Positions 1 to 9,417 are shown, numbered from the stretch's first letter. The stretch: 64,000 nucleotides of DNA from Afipia sp. OHSU_II-C1 (GCF_000497575.1 NZ_APJI01000006.1:394001-458000), one strand, 5' to 3'. Program-made: numbers and translations. The notes: generated from the letters alone by a model not told the origin.

Positions 1-3000
1 GTTCGCCCGCATCGGTCTGGAGCCGATAGACGCGGGTTGATTCGTTCGGCAGCCGCTTCCAGATAGGGAGCAGCAAGCCCGCCACAACGTGGATCGTGCT
101 TTCCGTGAACTGGGGCACCTCGGCAAGCTCCGCCACCCAGGCCGCAGCGAAGCGCCCACGGTCCGCTTCGATCCAGTGGCTCTCCGCCATCATGCTCAAG
201 GGGACCGTGTGCTGATCCATCGGCCGGATCAGACGGACGCGCCGCTCGATCTCGCCGTCATCGAGCATGACGCTCGCCGCGGGGACCTGCACGGCGGCTC
301 GTCCCGAGCGCTCATTGACCAGCAGGACGGCCTGACGATCGGAAAGACGAGCAAGAGCGTCATCCAGACTCACCGGATGATTGCGCTGGCGCTGTGTGAC
401 AGTGAGCAGCCGGGTCTCGGCGCCGGTCCCCCGCTGGTCATAGATCGTCCGCCGGTCGGTGACGACAAGGCTCTCGGCACGGAGTGTTTCCAACCCGACG
501 TCGTAGGTGCCGGATGCAACCGCGCCTTCGATCCGAGCGGTCAAGAGCTGCTCGAAGGCGGTGAACAGCACATTCTGGAGGTCGATGGTGAGCGCCAATA
601 ACCTGTTCAGAAAGGTCGTGATCGGCGGCAGGTCATTCCTGAGCCCATTGGCATCCATGAGCTTCAGACCGGTTGCATCCTCGAACCTCCCAAGCGAGCA
701 ACCGTCGACCTTGCCTCGCGCGAGCAGCGTGTAGAGCTGACGCAACGCATCACGTCCATACTGGCTTTCGAGATTGTCCTCGGGCCGGAACAGGCCCTGT
801 CCTCCGGTCTGACGTTGGCCGCGCGTAATGGCTCCCAACGTATCGAGCCGGCGGGCAATGGTGCTGAGAAAGCGCTTCTCGGCCTTCACGTCTGTCGCAA
901 TCGGACGAAACAGCGGCGGCTGCGCCTGGTTGGTCCGGTTGGTGCGGCCAAGGCCTTGGATCGCGGCGTCGGCCTTCCAGCCGGGCTCGAGCAGGTAATG
1001 GACGCGCAACCGGCGATTCCGCGCCGACAGTTCGGCATGGTAACTCCGCCCCGTGCCGCCGGCGTCGGAGAACACGAGGATGCGCTTGACGTCATCCATG
1101 AAGGCCGAGGTCTCGGCGAGATTGGCCGAGCCTGCGCGGTTTTCGACCACCAGCCGGTCGCCCTTGCGGATGACGCGGCGCGAGCGGCCCGTCACCTCGG
1201 CGACCAGTTCGGTGCCGAAGCGCTGGATGACCTGATCCAGTGCCCCAGGTACCGGCGGCAGCGAGGCAAGCTTCTCGATGAGGCGGTCACGGCGTGCGAC
1301 GGCTTCCCGGCTCTCGACCGGCTGGCCGTCGCGATAGACAGGCCGGGAGCAGAGGTTACCTTCCGAGTCGGTGAAGGGTTCGTAGAGCTGGACCGGGAAG
1401 GAGTGGGCGAGGTAGTCGAGGACATACTCGCGCGGGGTGATGTCGACCTGGACGTCGCCCCATTCTTCAGTTGGAATCTCCGCGAGCCGGCGCTCCATCA
1501 GCGCTTCGCCCGTCGACACGATCTGGATGACCGCGGCGTGCCCAGCCTCAAGATCGTTCTCGATCGCACGGATCAGTGACGGGGTCTTCATCGAGGTCAG
1601 GAGGTGACCGAAGAAGCGCTGCTTCGCGCTTTCGAAGGCGGAGCGTGCCGCAGATTTGGCCTGCCCGTTCAGCGTTCCCGTTGCGCCGGTGATGTTGGCG
1701 GCCCGCATCGCCGCGTCCAGGTTATTATGGATGACGCTGAACGCACCGGCATAGGCGTCGTAAATGCGGACCTGCTCCGGCGTCAGTTGGTGCTCAACAA
1801 GCTCGTACTCGACGCCCTCGTAAGAGAGCGAGCGGGCTGCGTAGAGGCCGAGCGCCTTGAGGTCGCGCGCCAGCACCTCCATGGCCGCGACCCCACCCTC
1901 CTCGATCGCTTCGACGAACTCGGCACGGGTGGCGAACGGAAAGTCGGCGCCGCCCCAAAGGCCGAGGCGTTGGGCATAAGCGAGATTGTGGACCGTGGTT
2001 GCGCCCGTCGCCGACACATAGACCACGCGGGCATTCGGCAGCGCGTGCTGGAGCCTCAAGCCCGCGCGCCCCTGCTGAGAGGCCGCTTGGTCACCACGCT
2101 CGCCCTTGCCCCCGATCGCATTCTGCATGGCGTGGCTCTCGTCGAAGACGATCACTCCGTCGAAGTCCGAGCCCAACCATTCGACGATCTGCCTGACGCG
2201 CGAAAGCTTCTCGCCACGCTCGTCGGTCCGTAGCGTGGCGTAGGTGGTAAATAGGACGCCTTCCGCAAGCCGGATCCGGGTGCCCTGGCGAAACCGGGAC
2301 AAGGGCGTAACGAGCAGGCGCTCCATCCCGAGCGCGGACCAATCGCGCTGCGCGTCCTCGATCAGCTTGTCGGATTTGCTGACCCAGACGGCACGTCGGC
2401 GGCCCTTGAGCCAGTTGTCGAGCAGAATCCCGGCGACCTGCCGGCCCTTGCCCGCGCCGGTGCCATCGCCCAAGAACCAGCCGCGGCGAAAGCGGACGGC
2501 ATTCTCTGCGTCATCGCGCGCGGCGGCGATAACATCAAAGGTCGCATCGACCGTCCAGGAGCCCACGAGAAACTCAGAATGCGCCTCGCCGGCATAGATG
2601 ACGCTCTCAAGTTGGGCGTCCGACAGAACTCCATCTGCCACCAGACTCGAAGGCAGGTGCGGACGATAGGATGGTTTCGGTGACGCAACGGACGCCATCG
2701 CCGCGGACTGCACGAGCTTGGTCGGGTGTGCGCACGATCCGGGAATACGGATCGATTGCAATCCGTATTCCTCGTAAAGGGCATCGGTGAGCCGGGTGCC
2801 TTCCGGCGGCGACCATTCGACCGTTTCGTATGTAAGTTCGACGCCTTCTGGCGCGGCGTCTCTCGAAGAAGACGATGAGCGTGGTGCAACGGCGCCCAGC
2901 GATCGCGACATAGCCGGCCGCTCGATAGCGACGATCTCCGGTGATATGGCGACGGGCAGCCTTGGAGGCACATGCTGGTTCACCCAGTCGAGCAAGGTAG

Positions 3001-3967
3001 CGACGTCGGCCGCCATGCCTGGCGAAGCCGGAAAAGCCGTCGGATCGGCAGCGGGCAGCTTGTCGATCACAAGCAGCCGTGTGTCGATTTGTGTTCCGTG
3101 CTTCGCGTAGATGGCGCCGTCGATCGCCGCAGAAAACGCTACCTGCCCGCGTTCCTGGAGCCGCACAAAGGCTTCTCGCCATGCCGGGTTATCCGGTGCG
3201 AAGCTGGCGCCAGTGATGGCGACAAGGCGTCCACCGTCGCCAAGACGCGCGAGCGCTGAAGCGATGTGACGGAGAGCCGCATCCGTCATCCGTCGGTCTA
3301 CGTTCGTCAATGCCGAGAACGGCGGGTTCATCAGAACGACGCTCGGCACGACACTCGCGTCGAGGTGGTCGTCGATCTGTGCAGCATCGAACCGCGAGAC
3401 CTTAACGCCTGCGAAGAGATGATCGAGCAGCGCCGCGCGGGCCTCGGCCAACTCGTTCAAGACCAGAACGCCGCCGGCGAGCTCGGCAAAGACGGCGAGC
3501 AAACCGGTCCCAGCAGAAGGCTCAAGAACGCGATCGGCCGGCGTAATGCCAGCCGCGGCGCATGCGGCCAGCCCAAGCGGGATCGGCGTCGAGAATTGCT
3601 GAAGCGCCTGGCTGTCCTCGGAACGCCGCGTGTGGGTCGGCAGACAGCTAGCGATCTTCGTGAGCATCGGCAGCATTGCTGCCGTCGACCCAGCCTTGGC
3701 ACGCATCGCGGGGCCGAACTTGCGAAGGAACAGAACGGCTGCCGCCTCGCAGACGTCATAGGCGGTCTTCCAATTCCAAACGCCGGCCGTGTCCGAGGCG
3801 CCAAAGGCAGACTCCATGGCGCTACGCAGAACAGCGGCATCGATGCGACGGCCGCGTTCGAGCTCGGTCAGGACCTGTCGCGCGGCCCTGACAGCGGCAG
3901 AGGTGAGATTTGCAGCGGCACGCATGGAGAGCGGCGTGGCGATGCCGCCGGCAAGAGATTCGGTCAT
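1..3967 (-). CDS. Strawberry-notch-type methyltransferase/helicase, 3' end outside window
   Basis: This reading frame opens at an ATG at 3967 and stays open to the window edge, giving about 1322 codons with the C-terminus missing. The N-terminal part (about residues 100-260) looks like a class I SAM-dependent DNA methyltransferase, with a glycine-rich LEPSAGTG motif and a catalytic NPPF motif. The middle carries an SF2 helicase core with a GTGAGKGRQ Walker A and a DESH box in the phrase FDESHAMQNAIGGKG, followed by ATGATT and the C-terminal GLGRTNRTNQA motif, all as in the strawberry-notch family. Such proteins are common on rhizobial plasmids and ICEs beside ParB and ArdC, as here; their exact role in plasmid maintenance or antirestriction is not settled. 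The opposite strand has several long open frames that are shadows of this gene. Confidence 0.9.
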   Translation of the reverse strand, partial: MTESLAGGIATPLSMRAAANLTSAAVRAARQVLTELERGRRIDAAVLRSAMESAFGASDTAGVWNWKTAYDVCEAAAVLFLRKFGPAMRAKAGSTAAMLPMLTKIASCLPTHTRRSEDSQALQQFSTPIPLGLAACAAAGITPADRVLEPSAGTGLLAVFAELAGGVLVLNELAEARAALLDHLFAGVKVSRFDAAQIDDHLDASVVPSVVLMNPPFSALTNVDRRMTDAALRHIASALARLGDGGRLVAITGASFAPDNPAWREAFVRLQERGQVAFSAAIDGAIYAKHGTQIDTRLLVIDKLPAADPTAFPASPGMAADVATLLDWVNQHVPPRLPVAISPEIVAIERPAMSRSLGAVAPRSSSSSRDAAPEGVELTYETVEWSPPEGTRLTDALYEEYGLQSIRIPGSCAHPTKLVQSAAMASVASPKPSYRPHLPSSLVADGVLSDAQLESVIYAGEAHSEFLVGSWTVDATFDVIAAARDDAENAVRFRRGWFLGDGTGAGKGRQVAGILLDNWLKGRRRAVWVSKSDKLIEDAQRDWSALGMERLLVTPLSRFRQGTRIRLAEGVLFTTYATLRTDERGEKLSRVRQIVEWLGSDFDGVIVFDESHAMQNAIGGKGERGDQAASQQGRAGLRLQHALPNARVVYVSATGATTVHNLAYAQRLGLWGGADFPFATRAEFVEAIEEGGVAAMEVLARDLKALGLYAARSLSYEGVEYELVEHQLTPEQVRIYDAYAGAFSVIHNNLDAAMRAANITGATGTLNGQAKSAARSAFESAKQRFFGHLLTSMKTPSLIRAIENDLEAGHAAVIQIVSTGEALMERRLAEIPTEEWGDVQVDITPREYVLDYLAHSFPVQLYEPFTDSEGNLCSRPVYRDGQPVESREAVARRDRLIEKLASLPPVPGALDQVIQRFGTELVAEVTGRSRRVIRKGDRLVVENRAGSANLAETSAFMDDVKRILVFSDAGGTGRSYHAELSARNRRLRVHYLLEPGWKADAAIQGLGRTNRTNQAQPPLFRPIATDVKAEKRFLSTIARRLDTLGAITRGQRQTGGQGLFRPEDNLESQYGRDALRQLYTLLARGKVDGCSLGRFEDATGLKLMDANGLRNDLPPITTFLNRLLALTIDLQNVLFTAFEQLLTARIEGAVASGTYDVGLETLRAESLVVTDRRTIYDQRGTGAETRLLTVTQRQRNHPVSLDDALARLSDRQAVLLVNERSGRAAVQVPAASVMLDDGEIERRVRLIRPMDQHTVPLSMMAESHWIEADRGRFAAAWVAELAEVPQFTESTIHVVAGLLLPIWKRLPNESTRVYRLQTDAGE

Positions 3968-4078
3968 GGCAGGAATTCTTTCGGAGAGCAGGAATGGGTC
4001 GAACCATCAGGCGCTCTCCTTTGCCCCCGACGGCTCAAACCCTTCCCGGCCCGACTCTCACTCTCCGCCGTTCCCAAT
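3968..4078 (-). promoter_or_regulatory. Leader of the strawberry-notch gene, divergent member of the leader family
   Basis: On the minus strand this stretch begins with GGAGAGTGAGAG, has a GGGTTTGAGCC block, and ends with AAAGGAGAG ahead of the gene. The same order of elements (GAGTGAGAG, then a GGGTT block, then a GGAGA ribosome-binding motif) occurs before ParB and ArdC. The long outer stem seen in those two is not convincing here, so this copy is assigned by order of motifs and by context. Confidence 0.4.
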
Positions 4079-4153
4079 AAGAATGGGGACCAGCGCTACA
4101 CACCGGTCCCCAAGCAACCGCGGGACGGCCAAAGCCGCCCCGCTCTGTGATGA

Positions 4154-6268
4154 TCACTCAGCCGCGTCGAGATGTTGCGGATCTTCGTCGGCGGCGGTCT
4201 CCTGATCCTCCTCGTCGGCGAGGAATTCGGGCAGCCGGCCCGCCTCGCTCTCCTGCTCTGACGCCGCATCGGGATCGAGGAGACGCAACGGCTCCGGCAA
4301 CCAACCCGAGCCATCCAGAAGTCGTTCAGCCTCCTTGGCCATGTCGGCCTTCTTCAGATGGTCGATCAGTTGCGCCGACGACTCGCCCTTGGCCTGCCGC
4401 ACGGCATCCAGAATACGCGGCTTGGTAACCCGGCCGAGATAGTTGTCGACGGTCGGTCGCCAGCCGGCCTGCACCATGTCGAGCCCGACCGCGCGCGCCA
4501 GCACATCGGCCTGGTCGAGACGCGTGCGAACGCCATGGGCGGAGACGCGACCCTGATTGTAGCGATTGGCTGGCTCATGGACGGCGTTGACCGCAAACGA
4601 CGCACAGTGGGCGAACAGCGACGCCTGTGCACCACCATCGAGAGCCGTCAGCGCATCCCAGAGATCGTTCTCGCTCTTTGGCAACCGTGCCTTCCAGACC
4701 TCATGTCGCGCCTCGACTGCTTTGGCCGAGACGCTTTCCCTCAGCCCCGGAGCTTGGGCGGGAAAGTTCGGCGTGCGAAGGCTGATCTCAAGACAGCTCC
4801 CGGACGATGCGAACCGGTAAAAGGCCGTCAGCACGAAGTTATGCAGAACTGCCTGGAACGCGACCGCTGGATTTCCCGCCAACGCATCACGCAATGTCAG
4901 TGTACGATGCGCCGTCAACTCGATGATGAGACGATCCGGCAAAGGTTTGGTCGCGTCCTCATCATCCTCCTCGGCATCAGCAGCGCCGCCTGCGACCGCG
5001 ATGACCGTGCGCTGGACGGAAGGGCCCACTTCAAGACCTTCGGTCGACGACGCATCGGCGCCCTGCCCGACATCAGGATCAGTTGCCGGCACCTCGTCCT
5101 CCGGCCGGACGTAACCCCGGTCCACGGCGAGGCGTCCTTCGGAGTCGATGCTGATGAAGACACCAGCTCGGGCGATCTCCGCCGGTTCGTAAAGCATCGG
5201 CCGGTCTTCGAATGCAGCCAGGGCCGACTCGATTTCGCCGAGACGCTGATCGACCTCGTCGGGCAACTCGTCGGCATCCCGGTAGTCGACTTCCAGCTTG
5301 GCTTGCTCGGCGTTCAGCGCATCGATGGTGGCCTGCTCCTCAGGCGAGAGATCGACGGGCTTGCCTTCGATTTGTCGTAGGCCTTGAGTGTGACCGTAGG
5401 GGAAATCTACGGCGACCGAGATCCACTTCCAGCCTTCGGCAGCAATCGTCTCAGCTTCGGCCTTGAGCTTCTCGGTTACGAGGCGGTCGAGCAAGACGAC
5501 GTCCTGAAGCCAGCCGCCGTCGTCGTGCTCGAACAGATCCCGCAGAACGCCGCCACCCGCGCTCTGATAGGCATCGAGGCCCACAAATTGGGCCCGGGGA
5601 TCGGAACCGCGCACGGTGTTCTCCGTGAGCAGCCGGCGGATCTGGTATGGCTCGTCATAACCGGAGCGGCTGACATTCTCCCAGACTTGCTCCTGGCGGG
5701 CGTGATCGGCCGTGACCGAGAACGCCATGAGCTGCTCGAGGGTCATGCCGTCTTCGGCATAGACCTCATGCAGCTTTGGCGAGACCGACGCCAGGCGCAG
5801 GCGCTGCTTGACGATTGCAGGGTTCACGAAATGACGCGCGGCAATGTCTTCCTCGCTCATGCCGAGATCGCGGAGTGTCTGGAAGGCCCTAAACTGATCA
5901 AGCGGATGCAGGCCGACCCGCTCATCGTTCTCCGCCACCGAATCGTCCTCGGCGATGCCCCCTTCACGCACAACGCACGGCACCGCCTGCGTCTTTGACA
6001 TCCGCTTCTGTTTTACCAGGAGCTCGAGAGCGCGATAGCGCCTGCCGCCCGCTGGCACCTCGAACATGCCGGTCTCGTTGCCATCTGCATCGACGACGGC
6101 CCGGACACTCAGACCTTGCAGAAGCGTACGCTGCGCGATGCTCTCGGCTAGCTGCTCGATCGAGACACCGGCCTTGACGCGGCGAACGTTCGACTGGCCG
6201 AGCACGAGCTTGTTGAAGGGAATGTCCCGAGAAGGGGACAGCGTGATCTTTTGTACGGCTTTCGTCAT
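4154..6268 (-). CDS. Large ParB/Spo0J-family protein
   Basis: This 704-aa protein has a ParB N-terminal domain in its first 110 residues (the NVRR block, then EVPAGGRRYRALELL, matching the conserved GERRxRA box). A KorB/Spo0J-like helix-turn-helix follows at about 130-190 (DLGMSEEDIAARHFVNPAIVKQRLRLA). The long C-terminal half is acidic and has no motif I recognise. At more than twice the usual 280-350 aa it belongs to the large ParB-like class found on rhizobial plasmids and ICEs. It may act in partition or in regulating element genes; no ParA lies in the window. I chose the ATG at 6268 because GGAGAGCCAAA precedes it directly and the ParB homology begins there; the frame is open further upstream but only across the leader and the antisense of ArdC. 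Confidence 0.85.
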   Translation of the reverse strand: MTKAVQKITLSPSRDIPFNKLVLGQSNVRRVKAGVSIEQLAESIAQRTLLQGLSVRAVVDADGNETGMFEVPAGGRRYRALELLVKQKRMSKTQAVPCVVREGGIAEDDSVAENDERVGLHPLDQFRAFQTLRDLGMSEEDIAARHFVNPAIVKQRLRLASVSPKLHEVYAEDGMTLEQLMAFSVTADHARQEQVWENVSRSGYDEPYQIRRLLTENTVRGSDPRAQFVGLDAYQSAGGGVLRDLFEHDDGGWLQDVVLLDRLVTEKLKAEAETIAAEGWKWISVAVDFPYGHTQGLRQIEGKPVDLSPEEQATIDALNAEQAKLEVDYRDADELPDEVDQRLGEIESALAAFEDRPMLYEPAEIARAGVFISIDSEGRLAVDRGYVRPEDEVPATDPDVGQGADASSTEGLEVGPSVQRTVIAVAGGAADAEEDDEDATKPLPDRLIIELTAHRTLTLRDALAGNPAVAFQAVLHNFVLTAFYRFASSGSCLEISLRTPNFPAQAPGLRESVSAKAVEARHEVWKARLPKSENDLWDALTALDGGAQASLFAHCASFAVNAVHEPANRYNQGRVSAHGVRTRLDQADVLARAVGLDMVQAGWRPTVDNYLGRVTKPRILDAVRQAKGESSAQLIDHLKKADMAKEAERLLDGSGWLPEPLRLLDPDAASEQESEAGRLPEFLADEEDQETAADEDPQHLDAAE

Positions 6269-6356
6269 TTTGGCTCTCCACGACGGGTGGCCGTGAGACT
6301 CTCTCTCGGCTTCCAACCCGTCGCGAACAGCCTCCCCTCCTCTCACTCTCGCGCGA
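6269..6356 (-). promoter_or_regulatory. Structured 5' leader of parB-like gene
   Basis: The minus strand reads GAGTGAGAG, then CGCGACGGGT, an inner GCCG...GAGA...TCTC...CGGC hairpin, then ACCCGTCGTG, then GGAGAG and the ATG. The outer arms pair over 10 bp with one G-U, and the ribosome binding site lies immediately 3' of the closing stem. A matching fold precedes ArdC (7329-7412), which suggests a shared cis-acting RNA or DNA control element. Confidence 0.6.
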
Positions 6357-6365
6357 GGCCAGGCA

Positions 6366-7328
6366 TCACGCCGTCTCGTGATCGGCGACAGCCGAATCCA
6401 GCGATGCGGGCTCAATGGACCCGGGAACGAAACCGAGCAAATAGTCCGCGGCCTTGCTCGCCTGCGAGGCGGCCCGCACGATGGCGCGATTGTCTTCACG
6501 CAGGACTTCGAGCCAGGAGCCGATATAGTCGGCATGGCGCACGGTGGGGACGATCCCTAGCGACGCGCAGCTGAACGCGGAACTCAATTCGGCGACCAGC
6601 TCTTCGAAGGCATATTTCTTGGTACCGTAGGATCCGCTCTGGTCGCGATTGAGACGCGACGGGTGCCCAGTCGCATGACCGAGTTCATGCAAGGCCGTAC
6701 GGTGCCAGTTGATGGGTTCGAAATAGGCCTGCGGCGGCGGGACCTGAACATAGTCTTCGGCTGTTGCATAGAATGCGCGATCTCCACCGATCCGAAATGG
6801 AATTCCGCTGGCCGTGATCAGGGCATCGACCGTCGGTTCGATGAGGCCGGCCGGCGGCGGCGGCGCAGCGGTGGCAATGTCGTCGGGCAGTTGCTCGCAC
6901 TGATCGGTGTTGAAAACGGTAAATCGCTTGAGGAACGGGATCGCCTGCGCGTCTTCGCCGGTCTCGGCGGCGCGGCGCTTTTCATCATTCGGCACGAAAC
7001 GATCCGCGTAGACGACGGTAGTCCCGCGCTCTCCCTTGCGAACGTGGCCGCCAAGAGAGAGTGCCTGGCGGAAAGTGAGCCAACTTTGACCGGTAAATCC
7101 GCGTTCGATCACGACTCCCCAGAGGATGAGGATGTTCACACCACTGTATTGCCGGTTGGTCGACGCATTTTTCGGCATGGCCAGCGGCGCTTTCGCCGCG
7201 GCAGTACCCCAGGGCTGAACCCAGGGGACGCGTCCGGCCTCAAGCTCGGCGATGATCTTGTCGGTGATTTCGTTGTAGAGGTTCGCCCGGTCCTGGCCGG
7301 CGCGCGCGCAAGCATTAGGGTTTGACAT
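6366..7328 (-). CDS. ardC: ArdC-family antirestriction protein (zincin-like)
   Basis: The protein is 320 aa, the usual size of ArdC/DUF1738 proteins. The N-terminal ssDNA-binding-type domain spans about residues 10-150 (ELEAGRVPWVQPW near the start, then GVNILILW). The C-terminal zincin-like peptidase domain has HELGHATGHPSRLNRD, an HExxH metal site, near residues 215-230. ArdC proteins are carried by conjugative elements and help incoming DNA escape restriction. The gene follows a structured leader and lies just upstream of the ParB-like gene in the same direction, with about 97 bp between them filled by the next leader. A decayed second copy lies at 41363 on the other strand. Confidence 0.9.
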   Translation of the reverse strand: MSNPNACARAGQDRANLYNEITDKIIAELEAGRVPWVQPWGTAAAKAPLAMPKNASTNRQYSGVNILILWGVVIERGFTGQSWLTFRQALSLGGHVRKGERGTTVVYADRFVPNDEKRRAAETGEDAQAIPFLKRFTVFNTDQCEQLPDDIATAAPPPPAGLIEPTVDALITASGIPFRIGGDRAFYATAEDYVQVPPPQAYFEPINWHRTALHELGHATGHPSRLNRDQSGSYGTKKYAFEELVAELSSAFSCASLGIVPTVRHADYIGSWLEVLREDNRAIVRAASQASKAADYLLGFVPGSIEPASLDSAVADHETA

Positions 7329-7412
7329 CGCGGGTCTCCGCGACGGGCACCGCGAGCCTCTCTCGCAGATTGTAACCCGTCACGGAAAACCAGCCTGCAC
7401 TCTTACTCTCAG
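7329..7412 (-). promoter_or_regulatory. Structured 5' leader of ardC
   Basis: On the minus strand the order is GAGAGTAAGAGTG, CCGTGACGGG, an inner GCGAG-AGAGG-CTCGC hairpin, CCCGTCGCGG, GGAGA and the start codon. The outer arms form 10 pairs with one G-U. Comparison with the ParB leader shows different bases but a kept stem, which argues for selection on structure. The copy before the ArdC pseudogene at 41281-41362 keeps the same order. Confidence 0.65.
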
Positions 7413-7899
7413 CTTCTTGCCTTAGGCCGCAGGCCTGATCCGGCGTGCGCCAGGGGCGCATCGCCCCAAGAGAAATGGCACCCGCAGGAGCGTGAGCATA
7501 GCGACGCCGAAGGCGGCACGCGGGACCGAGTGCAGCGACGAGACCGGTTAAAAGGGCACCCGGGAACGGGGCAGTGATAACGATCGCCGCAGGCGAGCCC
7601 CTTTTCCGAGTGCCCCCGGCGAGGAGCACCAAAGCTCTGGCGCGAGGGATCGAAGCCGCAGGCCGAGACGCGGCGCGGCTCGGTTCACGAGAGCCCGGTG
7701 CGGCCCTGGCCGCACGCGCACAACCACTAAAAGACTTGAGCGAAAGTGATGCTGGCAATCCTGCGAGAACAGCCTGGCAATTTCACAGTGGTCTCAGAAC
7801 GGGCGAAAACCTTGTCCTCTGCTGACTGAGAATCCCAGCCTTGTGTTAGCAGCCGGAACAAACGGCGGACCACTAGATTCGTGTATTCGGAGTTATTCA
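7413..7899. other. Non-coding GC-rich interval between ardC and the repair cassette
   Basis: I see no credible gene here. The interval is rich in short inverted repeats, including a perfect GTGCGGCC-CT-GGCCGCAC palindrome at 7698-7715 and repeated GCCGCAGGCC words near 7427 and 7653. The open frames that cross it have no recognisable protein character. It probably holds the promoter for the leftward ardC-parB-notch genes. An origin-like role is possible but unsupported. Confidence 0.4.
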
Positions 7900-8178
7900 A
7901 TGCTGATGACCAGTGAGCGAAGGCCGGCGATACGGACACTGCAGGGTTGGGCGATCCACGTGCTCCAGGAAGCGGGCGCCATCCGCGAATGCGAAGAGCA
8001 TGGTTGGATGCAGGACCGCGCCGATCCGCATGCACGAGAGCGAGCCTTCGATATTGCCCGTCGAGACCCGCCAGCAGACGTCTCCCGTCAAGCCGCGGAG
8101 GCCGCGCTTCACGACGTGCTCGACTCGATTGGCGATACCTGCCCAGAATGCCCCCCTGACGAGGAGGACCCGCGCTAA
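7900..8178 (+). CDS. Small conserved hypothetical protein, Bradyrhizobiaceae type
   Basis: This 92-aa acidic protein contains the phrases IRECEEHGWMQDRADPHA and DSIGDTCPECPPDE, which I associate with small hypothetical proteins common in Bradyrhizobium genomes. I know of no function. The single CxxCPP near the C-terminus is not enough for a zinc ribbon. The ATG at 7900 is preferred to the upstream frame start at 7843 because GGAG lies 7 nt before it. It runs toward the LigD-type ligase gene but is separated from it by the oppositely oriented DUF3606-like gene. Confidence 0.65.
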   Translation: MLMTSERRPAIRTLQGWAIHVLQEAGAIRECEEHGWMQDRADPHARERAFDIARRDPPADVSRQAAEAALHDVLDSIGDTCPECPPDEEDPR

Positions 8179-8203
8179 GCACCGACGCCGACCCGTCTGC
8201 TAC

Positions 8204-8392
8204 TCAGCGGCCTAGCCGTTTCTCCACCCGCTTGCGCGCGTTGCCGACCTTTTTGACGGCCTTTTTCACCGCCGGCGCCGACTTTCCGGTCTTCTTCGCC
8301 TCGTACTGCACTTCGTAGTCCTGCCCGCCTGCCACCCGCGCCCGGTCCTGCTTTCGTCCGCGCGCCGTTTTGCTCTTCTTCGCTGCCGCCAT
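8204..8392 (-). CDS. Small basic DUF3606-like protein
   Basis: This 62-aa protein is very rich in lysine and arginine. Its core RVAGGQDYEVQYEAKKTG followed by AVKKAVKKVGNAR resembles the DUF3606 pattern (a helical segment with a YEV-Y motif and a terminal V.. VGN). Its basic charge suggests DNA or RNA contact, but that is inference. The start at 8392 has a perfect AGGAGG six bases upstream; a longer frame starts at 8413. It stands back to back with the ligase gene, so the 8393-8496 interval probably carries divergent promoters. Confidence 0.6.
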   Translation of the reverse strand: MAAAKKSKTARGRKQDRARVAGGQDYEVQYEAKKTGKSAPAVKKAVKKVGNARKRVEKRLGR

Positions 8393-8496
8393 CGGTGCCT
8401 CCTGTTGGGACATCGAAGCAACGCGACAGGGATTCGCAGGTTCCGGAACGATTCGAACTGTGCCAATTTGAATCGGCTGTAGCGTGGAGTTCTTCA

Positions 8497-9417
8497 GTGG
8501 CGTTTCAGCGTAACAAGCCGGCGGCTATCGGCGTCAAGGCGCCTTTCCCCGCCTTCATCGAACCGGCCCTGGCATCCTCGACAGAGAAAGTGCCGTCGGG
8601 AGAGCGCTGGATCCACGAAATCAAGTTCGACGGCTACCGTGTTCAGGTCCATCTGGCCAACGAGACGGCGAAGATCTCCACCCGGCGCGGCCACGATTGG
8701 ACGCACCGCTTCAAGAAGGTCGCTCATGACGCCTGGCGGATCAAGGCGAACTCTGCGGTGGTGGACGGCGAGATCGTGGTGCCAGCTGCCGATGGCACGA
8801 CCGACTTCTCGGTCCTGCAGAACGAGCTCAAGGGTAAGTCGAGGAGCATCGTGCTCGTGGCGTTCGATCTGCTCTATCTGAACGGCCGAGATATCCGGAA
8901 GCTACCGCTTTTTCAGCGCAAGGCCGAACTCAAGAAGATCCTGACCGGCACCGACATCCAGTTCAGCGAAAGCTTCGCGATAGACGGCCGCGAGATGTTT
9001 GCGCACGCCTGCAAGCTTGGCCTCGAAGGTGTCGTCTCGAAGGTCCGGGACGGCGCCTATCCGGCCGGACGCACGAATGACTGGGTCAAGAAGACCTGCG
9101 TGCAGCGTGAGACCCTGACTATTGCGGGTTTCGCGCTCGATGGAACGAAGTGGGACGGCATCTACGTCGGCCGGCGTAAGGGCGACGATCTAATATACGC
9201 CGGGAAGGTGGACCATGGATTCGACAAGGCATCAGCCGCCGACCTTCAGAAGCGTCTGAAGCCGCTGATCCGCAAGACGCAGCCTTATGCAAAGCGGATT
9301 GCGCACAAAGGAATCTGGGTCGAGCCCAAGCTGCTGGCCGAGATAGAGTACCGTGCAAAATCAGCGGAGGGAAAAGTCCGTCATCCCTTCTTCAGGGGGC
9401 TTCGGGAGGATCTGTAA
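8497..9417 (+). CDS. LigD-type ATP-dependent DNA ligase (ligase domain only)
   Basis: This 306-aa protein holds a nucleotidyltransferase core and an OB-fold, the ligase part of LigD. Motif I is EIKFDGYR, whose lysine is adenylated; VDGEIV is motif III, LEGVVSK motif IV and DWVKK motif V. The C-terminal WVEPKLLAEIEY and HPFFRGLREDL are typical LigD endings. No polymerase or phosphoesterase domain is attached. I chose GTG at 8497, which has GGAG seven bases upstream and keeps the full homologous region; an upstream ATG at 8395 would add 34 residues with no family resemblance. It likely seals breaks in Ku-dependent end joining together with the Ku at 13063-13995. Confidence 0.88.
   Translation: MAFQRNKPAAIGVKAPFPAFIEPALASSTEKVPSGERWIHEIKFDGYRVQVHLANETAKISTRRGHDWTHRFKKVAHDAWRIKANSAVVDGEIVVPAADGTTDFSVLQNELKGKSRSIVLVAFDLLYLNGRDIRKLPLFQRKAELKKILTGTDIQFSESFAIDGREMFAHACKLGLEGVVSKVRDGAYPAGRTNDWVKKTCVQRETLTIAGFALDGTKWDGIYVGRRKGDDLIYAGKVDHGFDKASAADLQKRLKPLIRKTQPYAKRIAHKGIWVEPKLLAEIEYRAKSAEGKVRHPFFRGLREDL

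Noticed and set aside
89-4150. Long + strand open frames (for example 815-1579 and 3266-4150)
   Set aside because: They are antisense to the methyltransferase-helicase gene, whose motifs run continuously on the minus strand; the + frames have no family resemblance.
4358-5998. Long + strand open frames across the ParB-like gene
   Set aside because: They lie antisense to a clear ParB-like protein and show no motif; high GC content creates such frames.
7698-7715. Perfect GTGCGGCC-CT-GGCCGCAC palindrome as a transfer origin
   Set aside because: No relaxase gene or nick-site consensus is visible, so an origin was not claimed; it is mentioned only as an inverted repeat.
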